25,057 bases of DNA, taken from contig BFEA01000372.1 in NCBI GenBank assembly GCA_003427395.1, forward strand, positions 84,799-109,855, in the 5' to 3' direction. Shown here piece after piece: positions 16,756-24,915 of the stretch (positions are counted from its first letter, which is position 1; each line of letters starts with the position of its first letter). The DNA is from Chara braunii. Lineage: Eukaryota; Streptophyta; Charophyceae; Charales; Characeae. The translations under genes were made by a program, and so were the position numbers. The notes beneath the pieces were generated by a model that worked only from the letters and a program-made list of their open reading frames with translations, made no database searches and was not told where the DNA came from.

Positions 16756-16777
16756 TGAGTTTTGTTCTGACACGCAG

Positions 16778-17329
16778 ATGCTTGGAGCTCGACGAGACAT
16801 GACCATCCAGAGGTACCTACTGGTTCGCGATACGCTTGAGGACGATCTCATCAGAGGAGCAGAGCAACTCTTACGAGTTCAAGATGGTTCTCCTACGGAG
16901 TGGATCAACTTCATCGCTTTACTCCGAAATGGAGAGGAATTTTTTCCTAGCACTCACGCGGATTTTCAGGCAAACACGGCTCGAACTCCCGAAGAGTTTT
17001 ATGGATACACATTGTATTTTCACCATGCGAGTAATCTCCAATGTCTTTCCCGAGTCCTTGTGAGTATGAGGATTGCCTCGTCCGGCAGACGCTTCGGCGT
17101 CGTCCGGATCCAAGACACAGAGACCCGATATTTATTTGGACTTAATTGGCCTAAGCGAGTCATAGTTTGGAGGTTAGCTTCATGGATGACCTCTTTCTAT
17201 GATACTCAAGTTATTAGAGTCATGCGAGGTGGACGGAGGACTACCCTAACATTCAATGACAGCGAGCTTGCGCGATTGGATTCATTGGAGGCTCAGGCGC
17301 ACGGAGGACGGCAGATCTACTTGAGATAG
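16778..17329 (+). CDS. Hypothetical protein, 183 aa
   Basis: The longest uninterrupted convincing ORF of the central region. It starts at ATG right after CGCAG (MLGARRDMTIQRYLLVRDTL) and ends RQIYLR before TAG. The protein is soluble and basic-acidic mixed, with no signal peptide, membrane segment or low complexity. Blocks include EEFYGYTLYFHHASNLQCLS, SGRRFGVVRIQDTETRYLFG and MTSFYDTQVIRVMRGGRRTT. I recognise no domain. It follows the smaller ORFs at 16242-16755 by 22 bases on the same strand, and both begin with an ATG directly after a CAG. That could mean coding pieces of one spliced gene, or a compact set of ORFs from a virus-like or mobile element. Stem-loops resume right after the stop. 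Confidence 0.5.
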   Translation: MLGARRDMTIQRYLLVRDTLEDDLIRGAEQLLRVQDGSPTEWINFIALLRNGEEFFPSTHADFQANTARTPEEFYGYTLYFHHASNLQCLSRVLVSMRIASSGRRFGVVRIQDTETRYLFGLNWPKRVIVWRLASWMTSFYDTQVIRVMRGGRRTTLTFNDSELARLDSLEAQAHGGRQIYLR

Positions 17330-17990
17330 ACACCGTCTTCTGATTTCCAACTTGGATTTCAGATAACACTTACACATTGACTTGTCTTGTTGAGGAAGTC
17401 ATATGACTCATGACTTCACGAGGTAATCATAAAAAAAAAAAAAAAAACAAAAAAAAACAACATTATGTAGATAGGACCGCCAGATGGATAGTATTTGGAT
17501 TACCCCGATGATGACACTATCGTGCTTATGCATTGAGGGGTAACCACATGCGTAAAAACGCATGTCAGAAGCAAGAAGGAGACGATAGCGAAGATGGGGT
17601 CGAATCGAGAGTTCAAACTTCGATCAGGAACCAAATCACTTGTTGATCTGCATGGTAGCAGTGATATTTACTTACAGAAGCTAACCATGACAAGCTTCTG
17701 TAGGCACGATGTTGTCCTAAATTCAGACTTGGAAAAGTCTGACTTTAGCTTAAAAGACTTGAAAAAGGAAAATCATGCGTTGACCATATCGACGACGAGT
17801 AGAAAAGCACGATAGCATGATCCTTTTCGTCAGACTAAACCTATTAAGGAATTGTTGCTATAATTGTTGAACTATTTGATTTAAAAGAGTGACTTCATAT
17901 GTATTATTTTTGATAATTTCGTCTGAATAAATTACATATATATCTATATTTGTATGGGAAAATTGTGTGCAAGGGACTAGGGTTAAGATG
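17330..17990. other. Stem-loop-rich non-coding stretch
   Basis: Strong inverted repeats: GAAGTCAT 17395-17402/17410-17417; TTACCCC with GGGGTAA (about 17503-17543); ACATGCGT 17546-17553/17558-17565 with an AAAA loop; TACAGAAGCT 17673-17682/17693-17702; TCAGACTT 17723-17730/17735-17742; ATCATGC with GCATGAT (about 17773-17822). A short A-rich run lies at 17431-17460. A 73-codon ORF (17594-17815) overlaps three of these stem-loops and is probably not coding. Confidence 0.6.
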
Positions 17991-18474
17991 TTGTTGGTTT
18001 CTATACTTGATTGAAACCGCTCTAGTCGACTAGAGTACGTTTCGTCCTTAGGAGATCAGCGCCTTAAGTGATGAACGACGTCCGGGTTCAACAGGCGTTT
18101 AAATCTCGTATATCTATACTAAAGCGTGCGAGCAAACGCCCTCGGCTGACCCACCTCTGCAACTGCACGTAAAAACTTTCGCATGTGGGTCAGTAGCTCG
18201 GTAGGGATACGCCCCTAAGGGTGGTGACAGCCCCTTAGGGAAACAAGTTTATGCCCCACAGGAACCTATCCTGTCATTGGGGACCACGGGATGTATAAGC
18301 TGGCGCACCCGGCTAGAGTGACGAAGGGACGACGGGACCGCACACCGCCTCGGCGGCTCGTGGAAACCATTTCACGTCGTCCCCAAGTTGTCTCCGTGTT
18401 TTGTTTTATTGTGTAACTCGTGCGTGGCATGGTCGGAAGAGTCCTCGCTCGCGCGGGGGCCGATACGCTCAACA
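17990..18474 (+). mobile_element. Possible 5' LTR (boundaries tentative)
   Basis: The primer binding site starts two bases after ...CGCTCAACA at 18474, so an LTR ending in CA should end there. A TGTTG start at about 17990 would give a 485-bp LTR with TGTTG...CAACA ends, but this start is only a guess because no second LTR is in the window. Inside lie a perfect 16-bp palindrome CTCTAGTCGACTAGAG (18020-18035), a GGCGTTT/AAACGCC pair, CTGACCCAC 18146-18154 paired with GTGGGTCAG 18185-18193, and CCTAAGGG/CCCTTAGG near 18214-18240. Confidence 0.35.
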
Positions 18475-18476
18475 GG

Positions 18477-18495
18477 TGGCGCCGTTGCCGGGGAT
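18477..18495 (+). promoter_or_regulatory. Primer binding site matching tRNA-Asp
   Basis: TGGCGCCGTTGCCGGGGAT is the exact complement of the 3' end, including CCA, of plant-type tRNA-Asp (ending ...CCCCGGCAACGGCGCCA). The same site is used by plant Ty3/gypsy retrotransposons such as the Athila group. It lies about 190 bp upstream of a gag-like ORF on the same strand, as expected for minus-strand priming of reverse transcription. Confidence 0.85.
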
Positions 18496-18683
18496 AACAA
18501 CAAACTACCATTGTCCCTCGTGGAACGACACTCGGGTAAGAAAATGTTAAGAAATTATAATCTATGTTTGTTTTTGTTTTGTTTGCAAATGAAAAACCAG
18601 GAAAAACTTTACAGGGATGAAAAAACAAGGATTAGTTAATTGAAATATGAACATGTGATGTTATTATTCTTGTGTTACTCAAA

Positions 18684-19422
18684 ATGTCTGACAGAAAAGG
18701 CGACGAGAGGAGGAACGACATCAGAGAATTGGCCAAGGCAATCCAAGAATCGGCCACACAAAGAGATCAACTTCCAAAGGTGGAAGTACCTTTGTTCGAT
18801 GACAACAATGCCTCTGGCTGGGCAGAAAAATTTAAGCAACTAGCAAATTGTCGACAATGGACTGACGCGAAAATGCTGCAGAAAGTAAAACGCTACAGTA
18901 AGGAAGAAATCGGAAGATTGGACCGAGTGCAAGGAAAAATTGTTGGGCAAATTTCAGTTGGGGGATCAACTACTAGATTTGGCCGACCTCTGAAAAATTG
19001 TCCGGCGAGGGTTCGGATCAGCTAGACAATTCTTGACAAAGTTTGAACGAGTCGCACGATTGATACCTGATTTGCCTGATAAAGACAAATACCTTATCTT
19101 TCTGGATAACTTATCAGAAGTTGAGCAAAGAGAGCTGATGAAGGATATGCAGGGGAAATATGATTGGCCAAAAATAAAAGCCAATCTTTTGACATGGAGT
19201 TTTGATCAAATGCTTTATCGATTGTTGAAGCAATGGAAGGAGGATCGAGAAAAGGAGGATGTTAGTAAGGATAAGGGTCGTGAAGTCTTCAAAACCCTGT
19301 CAAAAATGAAGGAAATGATGATTGATATGCGTGGAGAACGTTTGAAGCTGAAGTTAATGATGGTTAAGGCTAAAGGAAGAGGGAAAGAGGTTTCTCTTGA
19401 ACGAAGTAGCGAAACCTCCTAA
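18684..19422 (+). pseudogene. Ty3/gypsy-like gag, frameshifted
   Basis: ATG at 18684 opens MSDRKGDERRNDIRELAKAI, followed by VPLFDDNNASGWAEKFKQLA, the N-terminal capsid-like pattern of plant-type retrotransposon gag (target segment, W..KF, then an Asp-rich helix). At about 18905-18911 the frame shifts. The next frame reads SEDWTECKEKLLGKFQLGDQ, then a TGA, then GFGSARQFLTKFERVARLIP and PDKDKYLIFLDNLSEVEQRE. That is the rest of the gag core (L..KFQ.GD, then an F..KFERVARL helix, then the LP..D..FL segment). The C-terminus is Lys/Glu-rich with no zinc knuckle before the stop at 19422. Protease, reverse transcriptase and integrase are absent because the element is cut at a junction with the oppositely oriented LINE. 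Non-functional. Confidence 0.65.
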
Positions 19423-20776
19423 TGAACACACCTGGACGTGAATAGGTCTTTGAAAAAGGACCTTGCTATCAGCATACATTGGGGTGTAGAACAGACCACG
19501 TTCCTGGGTGTTGAGTGTGGGTCGTATAGCGCTTCTATCGTTGTTCTGCGCATGCGCGCTCGAGCCATGCAACATTTTTTTTTGTCCATAGAGCCTTCTT
19601 TTTGATGCCATGTCAGTCGCCCTCTGATACGTATACCCTCCCAGCGTTGTGAGGCAAAGGTTTGGAGACGCTGTTGTAGGATTTGTATCTTTGAGTATTC
19701 GCCTAGTTGTGTGTGTCGGTTGTTGTCTGCGTCTTGTTGCTCAAGTTGATGAAGTTGTAATGCTGATGGTTTCTGGCTGCTAGTTGTTTGGAATACTCTT
19801 GACATTTCTTTCCTAGGTAGAAGAGGTCATTATCTAACCATTTTATTCCTTGCGGGATGTGTTGTTTCTGTGTGTGCCAAAATTTCCAGCAATATTTGAT
19901 GTAATTCTGGAATGCCTCGTGTCGTAAGATCGAAACGTTGAGTTTGTAGAATCCGAGCCCATGATCAGGTTTCTTTCGGAATGACAAGGTCACTGTGCAC
20001 ATTTTGTGATCGAGTCATGGATATGGGCTGACCGGCAGTATTGCTGCGAGCAGCATAGCCCCTGCCAGATCCTTTGAGAGCAAGATCAGATCAATTCTGG
20101 ATCGGGTCTAGTTGTCGGTCCCAGTCTTGCGTAGGCACGAAAAGAAGCGCGTGTCCGGGTTAAGTCTTCGGAAGGAGTCGAAGACGTTTAGGGAGAGACC
20201 TAGATCCCTTATCATCCGCTCGTCCTCCTCCACATACGCCGGGGCTGGGGAGGGAATTCTCCATCTGTCCATCCAGCGGTCCGGGGCTGCGTTATAGTCA
20301 CCTGCTATGATAACCGGGACACCGCCTGGGATCTGTGTTTTAATCTTCTAATAAAAGGCTCTTCTTTCGCTCACCGTGTTAAGGGCGTAGATACACAAAA
20401 TGCATACAATCTCCAACTCCAGGGTGACTAAAACCGACACCCATCTGCCCCCTTTTTGATCAACGGCCCAATGCACCGGGTCTGCTCGGGATTCGGGAGG
20501 GAACCAGATGGCCACCCCCGCACTCCCGAGTCTAGGAGCATGGGCTCCAAATGCTTTACATGGCCAAATCATTTTGTGGATACGATTATGCTCTGGGGAA
20601 TCTGTCAGGTGAGTCTCCTGGATACACACGACGTCCGGCCAGTCCCTGCCCCCCACCCCTCTCATCAGATCCCATATTGCGTTTTTCTTTTCTGCTTTGC
20701 ACGAAGCTAGGCTGTTTACATTTAGAGACCGCAGGTCGAGATCCGCTGCCCCGCTGCCCTTCGGCATTGATTCCAA
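19423..20776 (-). pseudogene. LINE ORF2: AP-endonuclease domain, RT missing
   Basis: The first 142 codons (20348-20776, ATG start) read LRSLNVNSLASCKAEKKNAI, then DVVCIQETHLTD (QET motif with the catalytic Glu), then LGSAGVAIWFPPES and GGRWVSVLV. The frame shifts at about 20345. The next frame contains VPVIIAGDYNAAPDRWMDRW (GDYN, catalytic Asp and Asn; about 20285-20325), SRIDLILLSKDL, and LDHKMCTVTLSFRKKP (the final catalytic His, with Ser of the usual SDH changed to Leu). At least two stops interrupt it. Then comes a linker with CQEYSKQLAARN, RGRLTWHQKEGSMDKKK and ARSFFKDLFTS, the segment that normally leads into the reverse transcriptase. The sequence ends there. The endonuclease would nick target DNA, but this copy cannot work. 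Confidence 0.8.
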
Positions 20777-20884
20777 ACACGGTCCTTACCGTATACCGCT
20801 TTGACCGAGTCCATTGCTGTGGCTGTTTGTTAGTCACAGTCTAGTCCACGACAGCTGATCCCAAGCCTAGTCCGCGGTCCCTGC

Positions 20885-21736
20885 TCAGAGACCCAGCCTG
20901 AGAAGGGCACACAAGTGCCTCTGGACGTCCTGTTCTGTCCATGCCTCGCTGGGCCTGGTCTTAACTGTTTGCATATCCAGCAGTTGGGAATGGGTGTGAC
21001 ATCTTAGGCCTGCGTCCTTGGCCGGGTCATAGCGGATGAGGGTATCTCTTTGAGAGGCTCTATTAGGGTCTGTTATCAGGGGGGCAGTGGCCTGTGGTCC
21101 GGGGAGCATAAACTCTGCAACGTGCGTGTCCAGCTGCAGTTGTAAGATGCCGGCTGCTGCCTCAAATCGGTAGTGTCCTACCCAAAAAGAGGACCAACCT
21201 TGCAGTGTGACTCCTTTCATTTTGCCATTATCAACCGGTGTCAGGCCAACCTCCCATTTCCCGTTTTTCTTTCGGACCGAGAGTAGTAGCATCGCCTCTT
21301 GCGACAGCGGTCCCATGTCCAGGCCCATCTCCATCAGATGCCTTAATTTCATTCTTCTCGCAAGATCTAGTGGTGTGTCCTCGTCTAGGTCCAGGGGGGC
21401 TGGGTCCGGTGGCGGGACTGGTGGCTGAAGGGTCGGCAGGGGCGGGACTTCCCCCATCTGATTGCTTACCGTTGTCTCCTCTGCTGCTGCCGGGTGCGGT
21501 GCAAGGGGCGGCTGAAACCTTGCTAACACAATGGAGGCCACTCTGTTCCACGCTTCCGTCCACTTAACACCGGATTGCAGACCGTTTTCCAGGACGTTTT
21601 TGAGCGCAGCGCTCGTGTCCAACATGGGGAACAGATCCAGGTACGTTCTGTCCCAGAAGTCGTCTGTGAGAGGGCCATATTTCGCCTTTAAGTTGGTCAT
21701 TAACCAGTCTGCAATATCGACCAGTTTCTGCTCCAC
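20885..21736 (-). pseudogene. LINE ORF1, left duplicate copy (283 codons)
   Basis: Open for 283 codons from an internal ATG (MEQKLVDIADWLMTNLKAKY) to a stop 108 bases before ORF2. Content: a helical N-terminal segment, a Pro-rich stretch (PPLPTLQPPVPPPDPAP), then LLSVRKKNGKWEVGLTPVDN and GWSSFWVGHYRFEAA, ending SEAWTEQDVQRHLCALLRLG. ORF1 proteins of LINEs bind RNA and chaperone nucleic acid. No zinc knuckle or RRM is obvious here, so the family is uncertain. It lacks the acidic N-terminus seen in the right copy, because the 770-bp duplication junction (21762) lies just upstream. Confidence 0.6.
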
Positions 21737-22531
21737 CGGCAGGTGCTGCGGCGGGGCCCAAGGTGTGACATCTTAGGCCTGCATCCTTGACCGGGTCATA
21801 GCGGATGAGGGTATCTCTTTGTGAGGCTCTATTAGGGTCTGTTATCAGGGGGGGCAGTGGCCTGTGCTCCGGGGGGCATAAACTATGCAACGTGCGTGTC
21901 CAGCTGCATTTGTAAGATGTCGGCTGCTGCCTCAGATCGGCAGTGTCCTACCCAAAAAGAGGACCAACCTTGCGGTGTGACTCCTTTCATTTTGCCATTA
22001 TCAACCGGTGTCAGGCCAACCTCCCATTTCCCGTTCTTCTTTCGGACCGGGAGTAGCAGCATCGCCTCTTGCGACAGCGGTCCCGTGTCCAGGCCCATCT
22101 CCATCAGATGCCTTAATTTCCTTCTTCTCACAAGATCCAGTGGTGTGTCCTCGTCTAGGTCCGGGGGGGCCGGGTCCGGTGGCGGGACTGGTGGCTGAAG
22201 GGTCGGCAGGGGCGGGACTTCCCCCATCTGATTGCTCACCGTTGTCTCCTCTGCTGCTGTTGGGTGCGGTGCAAGGGGCGGCTGGAACCTTGCTAACACA
22301 ATGGAGGCCACTCTGTTCCACGCTTCCGTCCACTTGACACTGGATTGCAGACCGTTTTCCAGGACGTTTTTGAGCGCGGCGCTCGCGTCCAACATGGGGA
22401 ACAGACCCAGGTACGTTCTGTCCCAGAAGTCGTCTGTGAGAGGGCCATATTTCGCCTTTAAGTTGATTATTAACCAGTCTGCAATATCGACCAGTTTCTG
22501 CTCCACCGTCAGGTGCTGCGGCGGGGTCCCT
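20993..22531. repeat. 770-bp tandem duplication within LINE ORF1 (2 copies)
   Basis: Copy 1 is 20993-21761 and copy 2 is 21762 to about 22531. GGTGTGACATCTTAGGCCTG starts both, and landmarks such as TATCAACCGGTGTCAGGCC recur at an offset of 769-770 bases. The copies are highly similar, differing by scattered single bases and one G in a G run. Since 770 is not a multiple of three, the duplication breaks the ORF1 frame. A collapsed or falsely expanded assembly is an alternative. Confidence 0.9.
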
Positions 22532-22887
22532 TCCTCTTCTCCCTCCTCACATGGTAGACCTTCTGGCACTGCGCAGGCATTTTCCGGGAGCGGGTCAACC
22601 TCCATCGGTTCAGGGTCAAACGCAGGTTGGAAGGGGTCAATTTTCACCATCTGGTTCTCCTGCAGATCCCCTTCCTGCGCCTGATCCTCCTCCCCTGGTC
22701 CCTTACACCCAGCTGCCACCTCCATTCCATCGCCTTCCGCTTGCTCCCCCACCCCTCTCTCTCCGCACCTCAAACCCTGCTGCTCAGTGGGGCTGCAGTA
22801 TGTTGTCTCAATCTGCATTGCCATAACCTCTGCACCCTGCAGCCCCACCGTGTCATCCGGCCCCTGTCGCTCCGCCCCGTTTCCCAC
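21883..22887 (-). pseudogene. LINE ORF1, right copy (334 codons, early stop)
   Basis: Starts MGNGAERQGPDDTVGLQGAE and runs through an acidic, Gly/Glu-rich N-terminus (CEEGEEEGTPPQHLTVEQKL) into the same DIADWL..LKAKYGPLTDDF core and Pro-rich stretch as the left copy. It ends LDTHVA at a TAG where the left copy reads VAEFM (GAG to TAG), so a single base change creates the stop at 21883. It provides the N-terminus that the left copy lacks. Without the duplication, the two would form one ORF1 of about 430 residues. Function is inferred only from position upstream of an endonuclease ORF. Confidence 0.6.
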
Positions 22888-23000
22888 CCCCTGTTCAATT
22901 TTGAACTGCTTTTTTTGAAGTGCTGCAGAAATCCATGCCGGGAGAAAGGAGGTTGGCCTTGTTGCAAGCCTCGTTTTCCTAATGCATTTTTCTGGCAGGC
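22888..23000. other. Short interval in the LINE 5' part
   Basis: GC-balanced sequence between two LINE reading frames on the reverse strand. A reverse ORF at 22770-22967 overlaps it but has no recognised content. Confidence 0.35.
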
Positions 23001-23564
23001 CTAAGGAATCTGAACGGTCGCAATGCTTGATTTACCCCGCACCACCACCTTTTTGGCCGAACCTCTCCGCAGCTCTGTGTTGACCGGCATTTCCCCCCGC
23101 CAAAGGGCTGGGCCAGCAACTGGTGCCCCACACCTTTCTCTTTTTCCACTATGGTTGTCAGAATTGCTTGGAACCACCAGTACTTTTCCCTGGCAAATTG
23201 TCCCAACGGCCATAAACACACCACAACCTTCAGGGATCAGGGCTCCTCGTTCTGCTGCTATCTGTTGGATTTGCCACCACATACCGTGCCCACCTCAGTT
23301 CTCCTCCCATTTCTGCTTCATTTGGTTATCAAACATACTGCCAAGTGCTGCCCTAACATTTCTTCCCCTGCCCCTCTGCTCCACTGACGATTTTGCCTGC
23401 CACGCCCTCTTATGCAGTTGCTGAACGTTATTCACACATTCCACTTGCAATCTGGCAGCCCGTGTTGCACATTGTATGCAGTCATGCCTTAAATCACCAC
23501 CATCAGAGACATTTGTGCCGGATTCCCAGGCTGTCCTAACTGGGCGAGCTGCGCATCGTGCCAA
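23001..23564 (-). pseudogene. LINE N-terminal ORF, one internal stop
   Basis: A single reverse frame of about 188 codons from ATG at 23564 (MARCAARPVRTAWESGTNVS) to a stop at 23001, interrupted once by TGA at 23295-23297. It contains DLRHDCIQCATRAARLQVEC (Cys-rich, C..C pattern), RAALGSMFDNQMKQKWEE, and after the stop MWWQIQQIAAERGALIPEGC and GTICQGKVLVVPSNSDNHSG. The frame is kept across the stop, so the gap is a point mutation. It lies upstream of ORF1 on the same strand and is likely the 5' part of ORF1 or a separate small 5' ORF. No family recognised. Confidence 0.45.
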
Positions 23565-24126
23565 TCACATTATCACGCCTTAAACCGCAGCCATCAGAGA
23601 CATCACTTCAGGCCCTCCTAAGTGGGTGCGAACGTCTCTGATAGTGATGGTCTGCCTCTGATGAAATCCATAAGCCATAGGGACTGGCATGGTGAGGGGA
23701 AGGCTGCAGCAGTGCGCAAAATTTTGACTGCTGATTTGTTGGAAAACATACGACAAAATAGAAAACCGATTCTGGATGGCAGAAAATACCCGGAAAATGG
23801 CAACAAAAGTATGCATATTTTTCTTCCCTGCTGGACCCCGTACGCCCAAAACGTCTTTCAGACTCAATGCTCTAGGCCCAGGAAAATCAATAGGTTCTGA
23901 TGATCACTGCCCGATACCCAGTACTATATCAGCTGAAAAAGCAGCAACAGCATGATTCTGATTTTTGTTTTCTGTCGCATGATGCTGCCACATTCCAGCG
24001 CCAGCCGTCAGAGGCCACAGCCCACAGTTAACTTTATTTTGCAGTCATCTTACGGACTTCCCCGGAATAGAATGGCCAGTCACTACAGCCATATTGGGAC
24101 AATTTTCAGTCCAGATACAGTGAAGA
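23565..24126. other. Unrecognised flank with inverted repeat
   Basis: ATCAGAGAC (23593-23601) pairs with GTCTCTGAT (23634-23642). The word GTCTCTGATGG plus TTAAGGC occurs twice on the reverse strand (near 23491 and 23580) and once in part on the forward strand (about 23634), so this piece has been duplicated and inverted. A forward ORF at 23622-23900 (92 codons, with RKILTADLLENIRQNRKPIL) is protein-like in part but unrecognised. Confidence 0.35.
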
Positions 24127-24575
24127 TATTGATCAGATGTTCAGCTGCTTCTCAAGAGCACTGTCTCACGAGGATGCTTACGATTTGCCATCATTAGAGA
24201 ACATCATCCACCGTTCCTATACAGAATACAAAGGGACTGAGGTGCAGCATATGACAGAGGTATATGACTGGAAAGCTTATGTTGAAGGGTATCTGGTCAG
24301 TTTGAAATTGATACACTGATAATGACCGGACGGTCTATTTGGGTGACGACGGTAGTCCTCCTCTCTGGCTCTCTGGGCCTATACAGAATGCTGGTCCAGC
24401 TGTGTGGCTGACGGAGGCGAACCGGGCAATGGTGGTTTACAAATTAGAAAAGGAAAAAAAACTAAGCCAGCCTGTGATGGATGAAGTGTCTTCTTTTCCT
24501 GAGTTTGTCACTGAAAGATTTAACGATGGTCATCATCATGCAATGCAGATTCTCAGCGATAGAGGCTTGGATTAA
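24127..24575 (+). pseudogene. Unrecognised coding remnant with one frameshift
   Basis: A forward frame reads MFSCFSRALSHEDAYDLPSL, then YKGTEVQHMTEVYDWKAYVE and GYLVSLKL, ending at 24319. Right after it, shifted in frame, comes DRTVYLGDDGSPPLWLSGPI, then GPAVWLTEANRAMVVYKLEK and FPEFVTERFNDGHHHAMQIL, ending at 24575. The two pieces have no gap, fit end to end and keep similar composition, so they look like one gene of about 145 codons with a frameshift near 24310. I recognise no family. It could be a captured host gene fragment or a repeat-encoded protein. No splice site is evident. Confidence 0.4.
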
Positions 24576-24819
24576 AAAAGTAAATTAATTATAAAAGGGC
24601 CGCCCCATACAAAATTCCACATGTGCCTCCTCATGCCAGACAGAATGGACCTGCCTGTGCTCAAACCGCCGCCACGTGCCTCCGAGTTTGTGAAAAACAG
24701 TTGAAACTCCCTCCCTCCAAGTTTCAAAGAGAGTAACAAATATTCAGATCTCAGATGCAAGAACCTGCTATCCATGTACGTTAGCTAGCTTAGAATCCTT
24801 AGATACAATAAAAGATAAT
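24576..24819. other. Non-coding stretch, nothing recognised
   Basis: Mixed composition with no protein-like ORF. The reverse ORF at 24572-24775 has no recognisable content. Confidence 0.4.
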
Positions 24820-24915
24820 CCACACTTCCAACCCCACACGCTTCTAACTCCACACGATTCCAAACCCACATGATTCTAACCCCACATGCATCAAACTCCA
24901 CATGCTTCCAATTCC
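24820..24915. repeat. 16-bp degenerate minisatellite, about 6 copies
   Basis: Units such as CCACACGATTCCAAAC, CCACATGATTCTAACC, CCACATGCATCAAACT and CCACATGCTTCCAATT follow each other at 16-bp (rarely 15 or 17-bp) spacing. The Val/Glu/Cys-repeat ORF on the reverse strand (24785-24979) is a translation of it. Confidence 0.85.

Larger units (their letters stand above)
19423..23564 (-). mobile_element. Truncated non-LTR retrotransposon (LINE, L1/Tx1-like)
   Basis: The reverse strand reads, from right to left, an N-terminal ORF (23001-23564), ORF1 (21883-22887, with a second tandem copy at 20885-21736) and ORF2 starting at 20776 with an AP-endonuclease domain. This two-ORF order is that of L1/Tx1-clade LINEs. 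The element stops at about 19423, before the reverse transcriptase, where a forward-strand gag fragment begins. Several stops and frameshifts show that it is dead. No target duplication was found. GC content is clearly higher than in the Helitron region. Confidence 0.75.

Noticed and set aside
17594-17815. 73-codon forward ORF
   Set aside because: It overlaps three strong stem-loops that account for its sequence, and its composition is not protein-like enough.
20456-20844. Forward ORFs opposite the endonuclease domain
   Set aside because: Antisense shadows; the reverse strand has the conserved endonuclease motifs.
21207-22684. Several forward ORFs of 73-150 codons
   Set aside because: They are antisense shadows of LINE ORF1 and appear twice because of the 770-bp duplication.
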